From Tubiluchus corallicola (taxonomy: Eukaryota > Priapulida > Priapulimorpha > Priapulimorphida > Tubiluchidae), in the NCBI GenBank assembly GCA_030141605.1, contig JAQGDQ010000010.1:1429501-1493500 (forward strand): a DNA stretch of 64,000 nt, given 5' to 3'. A program made the translations under genes and the position numbers. The notes under the pieces are model-generated. The model saw nothing but the letters and a program-made list of their open reading frames with translations. It had not been told where the DNA came from and did no database searches. This document shows positions 1 through 23,890 of this stretch, in pieces (position 1 is the first letter of the stretch; each line of letters begins with the position of its first letter).

Positions 1-702
1 AGACAAGCACTTTGAATCAAATGTTTTTAATGTGTGAAACGATGTTTTCAATGACCTGATACCGTTTTTATTCTAACGTATGTGCATAATTAATTATTTA
101 TAATGTGATCTTTAAGATTACATATTAATGACGAAACGAATCAAACAATTGTTGAATTTTTCAAGCTAAACTTATCAGAAAGGAAGAACAATAAAAAAGT
201 CCGGATTGTGCGTGGATTTGAGCCAAGGAACTTTGGATTACAAATCGAACGTAACGACCACTAGACTACTTCACTGCGATTATGACAATCCACTCCTTAC
301 AGCCCAGCAACCAAAACAAAACTTTCCAGTGTTAGATGATTCACGCTAGGATAATTACTAACTAATTAGATTGATCTTATAATTAAAATAAAGCCTGTAG
401 CATAAAGATCTCTGATTCAAATCCAGGCTCAGCCCGGTTGTTTCCTGCCTTGGCTTCAAAGTTGGGTTACAAAAATTTTAATAATTGTGAGTTCGTTCCA
501 TGTGACTTAGCGTGACTTGTGTCTTTAGCATCAGTAATCTTAACTATTATTTCTGCATGTAAAATTGTACATTAGTAAACGTCTGGCTGTTGTATCTGAT
601 CCAAGCTGAAATAATCTATTCTCATTTGTTACAAATTCAATTTATCTGTTAATCATTTAACGCTTATTAATGTGTGACATATTTAAGACTGAGCAGTTAC
701 AG

Positions 703-713
703 TGCGCATGCGC
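703..713. promoter_or_regulatory. NRF1-like palindrome TGCGCATGCGC
   Basis: The 11-base string matches the known NRF1 consensus exactly. A second exact copy lies at 11509-11519. Function here is inference; single motif matches are weak evidence. Confidence 0.3.
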
Positions 714-911
714 TACAGAACAAAACTTCTTTCGCGAAACTGTCATTTTAGACTTCATTGTCAATTCTAGACAACTAGCGGCGACTGTATCACCTTCCAA
801 ATTTCTCCTGTTTCCCAGAGATCATGTAAAACCTCGATCGTCTGGTACAGAGGCACAAGCCGTTGCTCAAACTCGCAATCAATTTTTACTTGGGGGGCTC
901 ATTGGAAGCCC

Positions 912-925
912 GTTGCTATGGTAAC
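912..925. promoter_or_regulatory. RFX X-box-like palindrome
   Basis: GTTGCTATGGTAAC fits the RFX X-box form GTTGCYATGGYAAC. It lies 200 bases from the NRF1-like site in a locally GC-richer stretch (about 690-1080), so a small enhancer or internal promoter is possible. No transcript evidence is visible. Confidence 0.3.
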
Positions 926-2163
926 GGATTTAGTGGATGCAGGCGCAGAGTGGTCTTGACGTTTAGTAATCCCCGCAGGTGTGTGAAGAGGACACGGAGT
1001 GTAATGTGCATAATGTCTACTGTATACCTGCATGTGGGCTTCAGCTGATAATGGAGGAGGAACCTGGGAAGCCATTTTGGAAACAGGTGTTAGGTGCGTG
1101 ACCTGTTCTGCCTTTTCAATAGCTAAATGGGCACGTTCTAAAAAGTAAAGTAACATTGGAGTCGAGTTTGGACATTTGCCAACAAAACGCTCGTTTGCAC
1201 ATGTAGCAAGAGTGTGAATGTAACATTCTTAATTGGCACATGGGAAATTGGCCTCAATTGATTATTGGTGATATGAAGTTAAGAAACAACTTTCTTTCGC
1301 GACTCTTGCGTTCCTTCAATACTTTGCAATTGCTTCCTTTCCATAAGCAAAAAAGCCCGTTTTAGGTCAAAAATCTCAAAAAAGTAAGAGCTAATGGCTT
1401 AACTTACAATCGGATTTCCAAGACCACTGTAATCGGATGGCTTTAAGTTTCGGATGGATTTAAAATTGGAGTGGTGACTGCGTAGAAAAGTGCTATCCTT
1501 TGGATAGTTATATACGCCTGCATCACAACAACTTAACTAATGCAGTTGTCGAGAAAAGACAGGGCTGTTATAAACAGATTTAAGTAACATTGAGTGTAAG
1601 AAAACAATGGACTGCACAAATTTCTATTTCTTGATTGCTACAAAACTGCTTTGACGTTTATCTCATATTTAATATCTTGTTGAATTCACTGTCTATTATG
1701 GAATTTGTGAGTACAAGGCTTAAATAAGTCTTAAACAAATCTTTACTTCCCTATCTTACTGCAGCACAATTACTTCTTTTATACTAATGACAAATACGTT
1801 TAACATGTTCATATAGTGTAGTAATATTGAAAGTTTGCCTCTTTGTATTGACAGCACAATTATACTGAATGTGATAACAATAAAAACTTCAAACTTCACA
1901 ATATAATACAACAAAGAAATTATAGGTAACTAGCAGGTGAATCATACACTTATTGCTTTGGTGTAAATTAAGGTGATGTGATTTAATGCCTTCCAGTGAT
2001 GGGATTAACTGTTTCTATTAGCACTCAATGACAATTGGTATATTAATTAACGAAAAGTAAACAAAGTTGCGAAACAAAAATGGCTTTGTTGAATATTGCT
2101 TTGCAGTCAGATGTGAGGTAAACGTATGAGGCTAAACGTGATGAAATTTTTCAACGTAGCCGG

Positions 2164-2370
2164 TTAATTATTTCGGCGGTTGAGGACCACCATAACTAAC
2201 AGAAACGTGAAACAAATTAGGCTGTGTAAGTGTGGGCTGCCAAATAGCATACTAAGATCGTTTAACATTCTACAACGCAATATCCTTAACAATGTCAACA
2301 AGCTCCTTGCTTTCCAATATTTTGACAATTTTAATGGCTTCTTGCTTGGCAAAATATTTTTGCCTGGAGC
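2164..2370 (-). pseudogene. Degenerate coding-like fragment, product not recognised
   Basis: One minus-strand frame reads QKYFAKQEAIKIVKILESKE, then LVDIVKDIAL, a stop, NVKRS, a second stop, and YAIWQPTLTQPNLFHVS before a third stop. The composition is protein-like and the two internal stops suggest decay. I do not recognise the family; it could equally be chance or part of a transposon. Confidence 0.2.
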
Positions 2371-5300
2371 GGGCGGCCGAGAGACACACACATAAACATG
2401 ATCAATAAGAATTATAACATGCATGCATCTACATAAAATGAAGCAGTTAAAATAAAATTTATATCCAGTTGAGCGCAGGAAAATCGATAACTATTATCCG
2501 CATTTATTGGCCGGTTTTCACAAGAGAGAGGAGAAGCCAAGAGCGGCTCCGTTATCACGTGACGCGGTGTTTTTGGAGGTGCTGTAATCTGAAGAAGAGG
2601 ATGTTAGAAATTTGACATTTGAAATTGGAAAACTGACAGTCAGTGTTTATATTCCATGCTCAGTTATCTCTCAAATGTTTAATACTAACATTTACCTAAC
2701 TCTGTAAATAATTGCCTATTAAATAATGTGAAATCCCTGTATGAAAGTGTATGTTGTACTTTTCTTGGCTGTCTGTCAGGTGCCAAATCACTTCATGGCA
2801 TCTTGGCTAAAAGTGGAGTTGTCATTTTTAGTCCTGTCTAGTTCAGTTCTAATCACGACTTAGAACTAAAGTCTGCATTTTCGAACCCAAACATTGGTAT
2901 AAAGCAAGTGAACCCTTTTAGTTGAACGATATTCGTATGCTTAGTGCTGTTAGGCAAAGGTGGCGCATTTCCAAATTTCCATACACACTATGTACTCGAT
3001 CGAAATCCTGGCATTTTTATTTTATTTTTTGACGTAGCTTTTCCTCCCATCGTCTATCCTGGAGGACTTTTCGACTTCCACGAGACGAAACAATTACATG
3101 TTTTAGTTAACGTACACGTAGAAACATGTATACACGTATCAGTATAATCGCAACATTCATTATCGAGATTGAGATTTTGTGGTCGACATTTTACCTCCGT
3201 CATCCAGTGCGCGGTGCTGTGGCCCTTAACTTCCAAGCTGGTCGACTTCCTAGGATATGAAATTTCACCATCAGAAAAGCGTTAGAAATATCCGGTAGTT
3301 CTTGACATTTACTTCAGTTTGATAAATGATACCTTATATAACCACGCAGGGTGGGATACTTTACGCACGAATTGCTTTGTCGTGTAACTCTTGTTTGACA
3401 ATAAGATTTTGTGTATTGTTGTTAATAGACTTTTTAAAAAAGTATCATAACCTGAAAAACAACGCCGAGTGTGCAATGTTTTGTTTAAATACTTTTAATT
3501 TATGTTTTCCTTTTAGATGACTCTGAAAAAGAAATATTTGATTAGATGCCTTCTTCCAAAATAAAGTAAATGGATTAATTTTTCAATGCTTGTTGGGATG
3601 CACACAGCACATACAACGGCAAAGATAACAAGAGATGGGAACACGGTAAAGGGACTGCATGACGTCAGAGTTGTTTGCTGCAGCTGGAAAATTTTTGGTT
3701 AGGCGTCATCCTGTTAAGACTCTTAAACTCTGCATTTTTTCCCTTTACATCTACATCATATTTCAAATAAGATATTGTTTTTGAATGCCTTTCACAGGAA
3801 GAGAGATATCCCGAAGTTGATACGCAAGTACACAAGAAAGAACACCAGCATAAAAATATTGAAGCCATCAATAATTAGGCCTACAGTTTCCACTAATGAG
3901 GCAAAATTTGCATACCATACTACCGAAAAACAGAAGGCAAATCCATGACCATCAATTAAATTCGAAGATCACTGCTCTGTCATCAAGATAAGGTACCACT
4001 TAATTTTCACCCTAACAGCAGTTGTTACATTGCTGTCGTTTTGTACCATCTATATGGTTTTGTCAGGTTACTGAATACTTCGAGACATTCAATGTCAATA
4101 TTAAGCATTTTCCCTTTTGTATTTATATTTTACGGATGAAAGATAAAACCATCAACGTTTAATAATGATGTCTAATAATCTGTATAGTTATTTATGAAGA
4201 AAAACGGTTTGTTTTTTATTATTCATCGACACGAACAACTAGGCGATAACCTAACAAGAAAATATCTGTAATTTAATTTTAAAAAGGAACTGTTCGAAGA
4301 ACTTAGTGAATTAACAGTGCCGCGGAATTTAATTTTAAATTAATTTTATCCAACTAGCCTACTTTCTATCTTGTTTATCAAGTGCATTCCTAAATTCATA
4401 CAAGAGTCTAGGTCTAAGAGAAATCCAAACATTTGAGTTGTTAGGAGTTGCATTTGACCAACTCGACCAAATCCAAAAGTTAGGCAAAATGTAGCGGTTG
4501 TTAACAAATCTTTGAGTTAGTCCAGCAAAAATTGTGCAACCAGCATTTGGTAATCGCGATCTATTCTTAAGTAGAAAAAATTCCCCGTTAATAATGAGTG
4601 AGCGGCCCATCCAGTTTCTGAGCATGCGCATCAAACAGCTCTTGAATATTTAATGACAAGCTGGTAAGATTCATTTGGGCTGCATAAATTTTTACGACGC
4701 CGCGTCTAAATAGGAATAAATTAGTGCAAAAGAAAGGAAGCTGAATTAAAACAAATGCAATGTCACACGCCACCTATCAACATCAAAATGGCAAACTTGT
4801 TATTCTAAGTTTTGATTTCACCGTGATTTGGCAAATAGGCATTTTGCAAATTAGCTAAACAGATTTACACCTGATACTGAACATTCTTCTGAAAAAACCC
4901 GTTAGCTCAGCAAACATAGCACGTTGTACAAAACATTTAAGTCGCGACGCCATCCAGTGACAAGAAAGAAAAAGAAATCATTAACCAGTGCTCTTCCAAT
5001 TCGACTGGCCAGCGTGTCTTGCTGCCAGAACTGTGGAATCCAAATGACTCAGCGACAAAAAAAGAAAAGAAATATTAACCAGTACTGACCAATTCGACTG
5101 ACCAAACTGTCCTTGGTCTTGCCTGAAATGCGCTAATAAAATCACTACTATACTATTTTTAAAAATATCTAAAATAACTAAATTTAACTAAACTGTTGCC
5201 AATAATAAACAGCCTGCGAAAGATTAACATTCTCGTTTATTTTTATTTAAAAACTTTTCATTTTCTTGTACTGATGACATTGCGCTTTTAAATAAAAATA

Positions 5301-6829
5301 AATAAAAAACTTGGAATTCCAGCATCGATTTTTTTACAGATGTATGTGTCTTTTGTCCTTGTAAGTACATGTTAAAACAAAAAATAGCCTGCTTCTTATA
5401 GGGTGGCGGCAAATACAAGAATGTAAACACATTATAGAGTTTTACTTTTATACAATATGCATTGACTGCGGGAACTTACTATAAAAGCTTGCGGCGGGAC
5501 AGAAATCAAGCCAGTTATCAAAGATGAGACACTAAGACCAGAGACTGAAATAGCAGAGATGCCTTAGCTGCGTTTGGATGCGTGCATTCTTTCTCAAATG
5601 GCAGATAGCAGTGTCTTTCTCTGCTGGTTTTCTATCCGTTTACTGACCTGCGCATTTATTGCATAACATTGACTGCAATGCGTCGCCATACCTATCCAAC
5701 TGTTCCCTCTTGAAGAATATTGTTTCAGTACTCCTATACTTATCTTTACATACCGCATCACCAATACTGAGTTATGTTTTGTGGGGCAAAATGATAGATG
5801 CATTGGTAAATGCTTCGTTCGTAAACTGTGTTGTAAAAATTTCATTTTTAACAAAAGTTCCTCCGCGAAACCCTCTTAACTGGTTACAGTAAGGCCCATT
5901 TCATACTGAGGATGCAAGAAAATGATGCACTGAATTGTTCTTAGAAAATCAAAATAATTTCCGAAAAAAAATCTATTTATTCGCGGCAACTCATGCAGTA
6001 AGGAAGTTTATTTCATCCAGAAACCTCACGGTTTTTTGCACGCGTCCAGCTATCTCCAGCATTCAGTGCCTGACAGTATATGCAATGTTTACTCGATTTC
6101 ATGAATCTAATTACCACGGTATCTCTAATAAACTAAAAAAATCGTTTATATGATAAAATATAGATCAAGTATAATACTTTTTTACTAAAATACTTAAATT
6201 GTTGTTCACTAAACAAGAAAGAAATAAGCCTAATTAAAAGCAGATAAATTTTAAATGTAAATTCCTCGAGGATTCCTGACGATAATAGGACATGTTTCAT
6301 TTCTGTCTTTTTCATAAAAGACACTTTTCTAACAGCTGTGTCCTGTTCATTGTAAAGTTTAATGCGAGGCCACAATATAGCGGAGGAATCGAATAAGATA
6401 TAAAAAAGGAATAGGGAAAAACATACAATAATCAGCTAAATCTCTACTCTCTTCAATAATCAACACTTCATTGGCAGATCATAGACTTAACTTTTATTTC
6501 TACTAACGGTTAAATGCATTAGGCCGTGCCTTATGCTCATGTAACCATGCATCTGTAACACAAAAATTTCTATTATTAGATATGTTGACAGTTGAGGCAA
6601 ACCTGTCATTTCTCATAGTTTGGTGGATGCCCTGTAAAGTTTATGACATCTATCTAAGATGCATTGTTGCGCCTAGAGCAAGCAAGAGGCCTATGCACAC
6701 ATACTTCTGTAACTGACCACATGCTGTTCGTAATGAATTATCTGGGTAAGGTTTACTTATCACAGCTCCTCTATTGATTGCAAGGAAGCCATATTTAATA
6801 GCGACTCAAATGGAACCATCGTCACTTAC

Positions 6830-16794
<9,965 letters not shown>

Positions 16795-17540
16795 TATCTG
16801 CAACAAACGCAAAAAACTCATTTTACCTATTTTACAGTCAACATCTAATGGCAATGTATTATCCATTTTAAGCTAGGGTAGTCTGCTGAATTTTCTTTAA
16901 ATCATAGTGTTCCTTTACCCATTGTTGTGATCAGCTGATTGTTGTGACGCGCGCGCGGGCCTAGGACAGTTCGACTAGCGCTATCCGGAGTGTTCGTGAA
17001 CAACTGATTATCCGTGTTTGTAAGCAGTGATACAGGATGGTATGTTCTAGAGTTGAATAGGTTACTATTGCGAAACGAAGCGTTGCACCAAAAAAGACAT
17101 TTCTTACGTTTTCCATTTTTTGCATCATAATAACCAATCCAACAGAAACAATTTTGTTTTTAAGTTCGCTATAAGCAGGCAGTTTCAACAAAAGTTCGAC
17201 TGTCGAATACACACTGCATTAATCCGTCATACCTTACGCACAATCGGATCAATTCCGACACCCAACCGGCCGGTTCGGATCAATCGATTTTGCTCGCCGC
17301 TTGAGTGCACAAAGGCTGGTTGGACGACTAATCATCCTAAGCCTTAACAAAGCAAATTGTTAGCAAGCCCCCAAGTACTTTGGTCCTGTCCAATTTAACG
17401 CTATTTGATGGTCTTGTCTATTACGACGGATAAACGTTAACTGCAAAATTAATTTATGGAAACAGATTCATTTTTGCATGAATTGAACTTTCGCCGCTGA
17501 AAAAACATTTATTGCTGTCTACTGCAATAATTCATCTACC
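16795..17540. other. Region upstream of NOL4-like coding start
   Basis: Contains the acceptor feeding the first coding exon and, further upstream, an alternating run GACGCGCGCGCGGGCC at about 16946-16961 and CCGGCCGG at 17266-17273. A 5' UTR exon or promoter may lie here, but no TATA or initiator can be singled out. Confidence 0.35.
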
Positions 17541-17542
17541 CG

Positions 17543-17640
17543 CAGCAACAACAACAACAACAACAGCACCAGCAAGCAGCAATGCAGCACCATCAGTAGC
17601 AGCAACAGCAATCAACAGCAACGAAAACAGTAGAAATAGC
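17543..17640 (+). repeat. Interrupted CAA/CAG repeat
   Basis: CAACAACAA, CAGCAACAG and similar units over about 100 bases, imperfect. Intergenic, not in a supported reading frame. Confidence 0.9.
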
Positions 17641-17794
17641 AATCTTATTTTAGCCAAATGCAGTAAACTTGCTGTCTGATGACTTGCACGTTACCTACAA
17701 CGATTATTATGAGAACAAGACCTTTTCTGATAAAAAAGATGTTGGTGATGATGAAAACAACGACCAATAACTGCGCCGCTACCATTGCTGCTTT

Positions 17795-17904
17795 TTTCTG
17801 CTGCTGTTGTTGTTGCTACTGTTATTTACTACTATTATTGATTTCTTGATATTGTTCTTGTTATTGTCGTCGTTATTGTCACACTGTTGTTTTTATTGTT
17901 GTTG

Positions 17905-17941
<37 letters not shown>
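17795..17941 (+). repeat. TTG/CTG triplet repeat
   Basis: Degenerate CTG/TTG/TTA triplets leading into (TTG)n then about nine pure CTG units (17912-17941). Confidence 0.93.
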
Positions 17942-17943
<2 letters not shown>

Positions 17944-20511
17944 CGACTACGATCACTACCACTACAACTGCTTTAGTACATTTAATTTATATTTGTTTTA
18001 CTCTTACTACGTAACGTACTGTCCTTCTGGCCGAAACCCCTCTACAGCCCTAGACGGGATGGTTTCTGTTCTGCAGGTTACATTTCAAGCCTTCAGCTGA
18101 GTTAGACTATTGATCACTGCATCAACCCACAGACTGTTGTAAATTGCCGTCGACTTTTTGTAGACGACGAATAAATCTTGAAGCGGGCAAAGGCAGTTGA
18201 CTAGTGACCGGTTGGCAAACGCAACTATATAGGCGGAACTTGTGCATCAATTACGATAACGACGTAGGTCGATTATATATTAATAACAGCTTTGGACATT
18301 TTGTTGTAAATTACCGTCTACTTTTTTGAAAACTGATGGTGTATTTCAATTTTGAATTTAAACCTTTATTACAGAATTTTTTCCATATAGAAAACAGGAG
18401 TTAAACACGCAATGACAGCATTATACAAAAAATTAATAAAACACACTTCTATGTACAGCACATACAACCATCTCCCCCCTCCTCCCCCACACATACATTT
18501 CGTTCTTATAGGCATTATAAAAAATAAAACATCAGTAGTTTAAAAGTAATACTAAAAAACAGTATGAAAATACAATAAAAAGACTGCAATAAAAATATAA
18601 TAAAGTCATAATAGCCTGGTTAATATAAATTTATATAATTTTAAGTCATTGCGGATGAATTTTAGATTTATACCTGCAGTACCAAATTTTTGACAGCCTG
18701 TTTTAAGTGACTATGTACATTTTCGAATTATAGTGTCGAAATACGGTATTGTAAGTTGAACACACATTATAGAACAGTCATATTGTAGCTATTGATATTA
18801 GTTATCGACTGAGTTTGACTTTTTTCGGAGGACTCGTGCAACATGTTGCACATGTTGACCGTGTGAGCGCAACTTACAAGGGCTTTACAAAGCTATCATG
18901 GTAATTCGAATGACAATATTTGATAATGTTAACAAAATTTATGGAACAGTTTATGCGATCATTCCAAAGCCAAACTTAGTTTGCAGTAAGTCAACCAAAA
19001 TTAGCAAAGGTTTTATTTTAGCTGCATGCAAAATTCCTTCAAGAGGACAGATTCCTAAAAAACTGTCTTCGAAGTTTAGTTGTTCAAATTTATTTTGGTC
19101 AGGATCAAGCCTTTAAGCGCGTGTCGCCAATAAACAAGAAAATGTGTTCTGTCCCAAGCGTCTGTTCAGTTCTATTCTAAATGTGCAGGATGTATATTGG
19201 ACTAGACGAACAAACGCACGCACTGACATATGCATACATACACACACCTTAAGAAAGACATATTCTTCAAACAATTAGCTTGTGTGCAAATTTATTGAAT
19301 GACACCCTGAAAATTCTACGCCAGCCAGAAAACGCTGCACGCGCTCACGCACCTTCACGACACGTCTGCCTTGCACACGCACACACTCACTACCTCGATT
19401 CTCTGCTTCACATGCCAGTTCTGACGAACGAGTTTGCAATCAGGTAAGCTGGCAATAATCGTTATACGTAATTATAGGCCTGCTGACCTAAACAACCTGT
19501 GACTTCACCGGCCGTATCGACCGTCCATACAGTACAGACGTTACATGGGACACGTATAAAATATTCCTAATCTTCTTGCTCATATCCCATGCTGGCGGGA
19601 TAGCCAGGCATCAATAACATAAGCCTAGTGTATTACGTCAGAAAAGAGCTTGTTAGTAATCGTAATTATATGAAATCTATGGAGGCATTATTCTGCATAA
19701 TCTGCACAGCTTCCTGCTACCCGCCTGCAAAATTTTTTAGGTTAATTAATATTTTCGGGTTATGAGCTTGAGTTATCTAAAAGAGAAATTAATTTACAAG
19801 CTGATAAATTTCACTGCTAGTGCATTGTGAAAAGGTCAAAATGCTACAACGTTCAGAAAAAAGACAAAAAATTATGAACGTTATTAAGGTTGTACACACA
19901 CGCCTGCTAACAAAACAAATAACAAAATTTTAGTAATCACTTAAACAAATTACAATTAAAAGAACAAAAACTACAGAAAATAATCAAAAAATATACAAAG
20001 CTCGTTGTGTATACGACTTTACTACAATCAAAACTACGTTAACAAAACTGATGTACTAGTAGCTGACGAAACTAATTAGGTAATTCTAATTTAAAGTAGG
20101 TAAGATACGGTCAATCAGACCACGTATGTACGTAGTATGCCCTATCATCAGGTCCTGGCCTGCACAATTTTGACGAAAAACTAGAAAAATAGAAAAACGA
20201 CGAAATAATTTTTAACAAAAACACACATTTGGTTCCTCAAAGTCACCGCTTTTTTGGCTAAATACATGAAAGCTTTATCGCACGATTTGACAGTGTTTAA
20301 CATCATGTCGCTAGAATTTCTGTGACATCAGTTAAGCATCCCGTTTGCAAAAAATTATGCAAGGTGCTAGAGACAGCAGCTGTTGCCACCATGGCTAATG
20401 ACTGTTTCTCTGCCCATATATGCATTAAGCATAAAAGCCCGTTTTGATACATACGAGATCAGGTTGATGGGGAGGCATATTCATAGGGGTAACCCACATG
20501 CAATGAACATC

Positions 20512-20640
20512 TCTCTCTCACACACTCACTCACTCACTCACTCACTCATTCACTTTCTCTCTCTCCCTCTCTCTCCGTCTCTATTCTTTTTCTTTCCCTC
20601 TACCTTTTCGTCTTTTCCCTCTCTTTCTCTGGTTTATTTT
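20512..20640 (+). repeat. CT/CACT/CTTT low-complexity tract
   Basis: TCTCTCTCACACACTCACTC, then CTCTC and CTTTC motifs, almost purine-free on the plus strand. Confidence 0.9.
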
Positions 20641-20919
20641 CTGCAAGCAAGTTTTAAACAGGCTGCAACGTTGCTGGCAGATTTATCCCGCATTGCGTGC
20701 GGAAGCACAGAGTCGTGTAACTTTCTTGAAGGCGCCGTAGCGACCGAATCAATAATAGGTGAGATATACAAGATAACTGGATACTGAAGATAGGCTCACC
20801 ACGGTGTTAAAACTATCCTCACCTGACTATAATAAACGCAGTATTGTATCTTTCTGTTTGGTGCGGCTCGAAAAGACAGTTTATATGCTTAAAATTAAAT
20901 TGCATTTCGAAATGTAAGT

Positions 20920-20965
20920 AAGTAAGTTTATTTTACGTCGATTTTCATTACGTGCAAAGAACATT
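20920..20965 (-). mobile_element. Retroposon-like 3' end with TTAC tail
   Basis: On the minus strand CGACGTAAAATAAACTTAC continues into repeated TTAC. Ending as a GACGTwAAATAAA-type motif plus a short tandem tail is typical of SINE/LINE 3' termini in invertebrates (general knowledge). A similar motif occurs on the same strand at about 35915-35935. Body not recognised. Confidence 0.45.
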
Positions 20966-23623
20966 AGTCCACAATCGGCCAAAAATTATAACGACCACAA
21001 ATGTGCTGTTAATTAATAGATTAGTACTCGAAAGAATTATTTGTTCTTTGTTAAAATGATAAAAAATCTGAGTTCAACCGGGAGTGAATTCAAGGTTAAC
21101 AGCAGATCAGGCGTGCTTACAGGTACATTATTCTGGCTTCAGTGTCTATCTGTTTTGTTGTAAGTGACCTGTCCTATTTTTCATTGATTAATATTTAACA
21201 AAGCTGTTTTTTCGGCGAAAATAACTGCGTTTAAGAGGTTGTTATTTTATAACTCATCAACAAACCAACCAACCAATCCAAAAAATAATAACAAGTAAAC
21301 AGTCGAACACACAAACAAGTCATTACAAAATTCGAAGTAAAGGAACAGAACTTTTTAAGTTAATTTAATCCTTGTTTTGCTGTACTTCTTGTTACTTTCC
21401 TTTACTAATCTTTGTAATCTAACGCTCCAGGCGCAGCCACTTGCTAAAGAGACATTGTGGCTGTGCATATTAAATTACAGATGTTTTCAAAGTTTGCATG
21501 AAAGTTTCCAAATTACAAGCACCACGTATATCTTTCTTAAAGTAAGCGTTATTTTTTTCATAAGACTGTTTCCAAACTTCCCATTATGATTTTCCCAGAC
21601 TTTGGGCTTTTGAAAGTATAGTAATTAAATCAGTCGGTTAATGAACACTTTGAAGCAGGTTTGCAGTGTCTGTACAGTGCACAAGAGCTTGTTTTACAAT
21701 AGACATCGGGAAATGACAAAACACTACAATAACGCTTGGCTTCGTTGCAGCGCTGTCCTCTTGGATTTGCAAATTCCGTGCAAATTTCGGCTTTAATCAC
21801 GTGACGCTTAACACACACATGCACTGTGACACAATTTCTTATTTTGCTGTTGTTAACTTGTTATAAAATTATGTCATTGTGGTTGTTTACGAGCCCAGTT
21901 GCTCTGTTTTCTGACTAAATTTTGTAGTCTCGTTTATTTCATAAAATTACAAGACAATAATCCGAATAGAGGCGAAAAAGATACGGAAGAGCCTTTAATT
22001 AGCAACCTTGCTCGCTTTACAAAATAGTAACGCATTATAGAATTTACGAAATAGCGAATTATAATTATTAGTAACTTTTTTGTAGGCACAAACTCATCGT
22101 CTTTTAAGTGATTAACTTGATTAACATGTACAGTGAAAGTTCTAATTAGTCCAATTAGACAAACAATGTTTTCTTACTGTTTTCTTTTCTTTATTATTGT
22201 CTTCATTTTTTAATCTTCGTCGGTTTTCCTTTTTATATTACTTCTTTATCATAATTATGTCATATCTATGAACTTCTTTTACTCATTTCTATCCAAATCT
22301 TACATCATATTGACTTAGAATTAGACATTCGTTTTGTTTTGCTTTTATTTGTTTTTGTTTTGTTTTTTTCACTCTTTCTTATTGAGAACTCATTTTTGTT
22401 TCGTTTTTGTAATCTTCTTACTCAACAATCGCTTTTTTCCGTTCCGTTTATGTTATCTTTTGATTTCCAAGTGAATATTTTCTAGCCATCCCATTTAATT
22501 TTCCTATAAACTTATTCATATTTTTCACCAAACTAGATCCCTCTCTATTTTCCATCTTTTCCTTTCCAAAAAAAGAGAAAACAGAGAGAAAAAAGAAAAT
22601 ATCCACACCCATATAGATGGAGCATGCTACCTCCTGTCACACATCAACAATCATTAATCAATTAAGTAATAACTTCTACTGAGAACTTTTCTTACCTGTA
22701 ATTAACAAACGGTCTAGGTGAATCGTCCACGGGGTTAAGTCGTCTTTTTTCTTATAAACCTCCAAGCCTACTGGTAGTTGTGTCTAGTTTACCAATGACT
22801 CCATAAAGTACTCCACAGGCGGGTATATGTGCACGTATAGCATCATCATTATCCCGGGTCGATACGTGAGACCACAGCAGCCGGTCGCAACAGCGCATGC
22901 GTTGTGCACCTTATTAGGCATCTTTGGGACGCCATGGCAACGGAAAGGTGTTGCAATATGCGGGACGGTGGGTAGGTTAGCTGAAGCCACTACAAGGTAA
23001 GGCAGCTGATAAGCGTCCTAATGGAGACCTAGCTTGCAAGCTGAGCGCCTGTTGATGCCCAAGCTAAAAGCTCTTAGCAACTTGCTAGCTGCGAGGCACA
23101 AATATGAAGCCAATCGAGTTTATTTACCAGAGATGTGAGTCTAATGGTGAAGTACGTCAGCAGAGCTAGGAGTCAAAATATGTGTTATTCTTAGTAAGAT
23201 TTAATTATTACCTTTTCCAAAAGATATCGTTTAATTGAAATTCGTAGACTGAAGAAAACTTTAATACTTACTTAATATGTAGGCCTCATTATGACATTAA
23301 ATTATAATTGCTATAGCTGTTTTTTCTCTATGACAAAACAGACGTTTTTTTCTAGATATAGCCCGTTTTTTATTATTGTTAAGACAACTATTCAAAGTTG
23401 TTTGCCACTTCTCCTTACTCACAAAACTACATAAACGGTTAGAACATAATTTTGTTAGAATCGCATTTTCTATTGATTTAGACTAATAAAAGGCAATAAT
23501 TCAAAGCAAAATTGTTGAAACAAGTAATGACAACAAGTAACATTGTAATAACTATTAGTTGCACAATAAGAGTAACCAGCTTTCCTTCGTGGGTTCATTG
23601 TTTTAAGGTTCGTTTGTTAATTT

Positions 23624-23890
23624 AGGTGTTTATTTTCTTGGTTATGATTTGCTTGCTTTTGCCTTGTATTTATCGATTTGTTTGCCTATTTGCTCTCTTC
23701 GTTTGTTGTTTGTTCGCTCATTCGTCGTTTATTCATTATTGTTGTTTATCTGTTCTGCCTCTCCATCCGTTGTTTGTTTCTTTGTATGCTTGCTGGCTGC
23801 TTGTTCGGCTGTTTATTTGCTTTTTTGTTTGTTTGTTTGTTTGTTTTCTTTGCTTCTAACTTGCTTACTTTTTTAATTGTTATTTTTTGT
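23624..23890 (+). repeat. Degenerate GTTT-rich tract
   Basis: T-rich sequence with repeated GTTT/GTTTGCTT words, including four tandem TTTG units at about 23826-23842. Overlapping open frames here are Leu/Phe/Cys-rich artefacts. Confidence 0.8.

Larger units (their letters stand above)
1..6829. other. Presumed NOL4 intron (left end); no exon recognised
   Basis: No spliced coding signal could be supported on either strand. Open frames here are short and unlike known families, including 4634-4359 on the minus strand. Contents of note are a TGCGCATGCGC palindrome at 703-713, an X-box-like palindrome at 912-925, a tRNA B-box-like motif near 405-425 (GATTCAAATCC) and a coding-like relic on the minus strand around 2160-2370. 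Assignment as intron is inferred from the intact donor at 6830. Confidence 0.6.

Noticed and set aside
4359-4634. 91-codon minus-strand frame considered as a downstream NOL4 exon
   Set aside because: Sequence bears no resemblance to the NOL4 C-terminal half and has no bounded splice sites.
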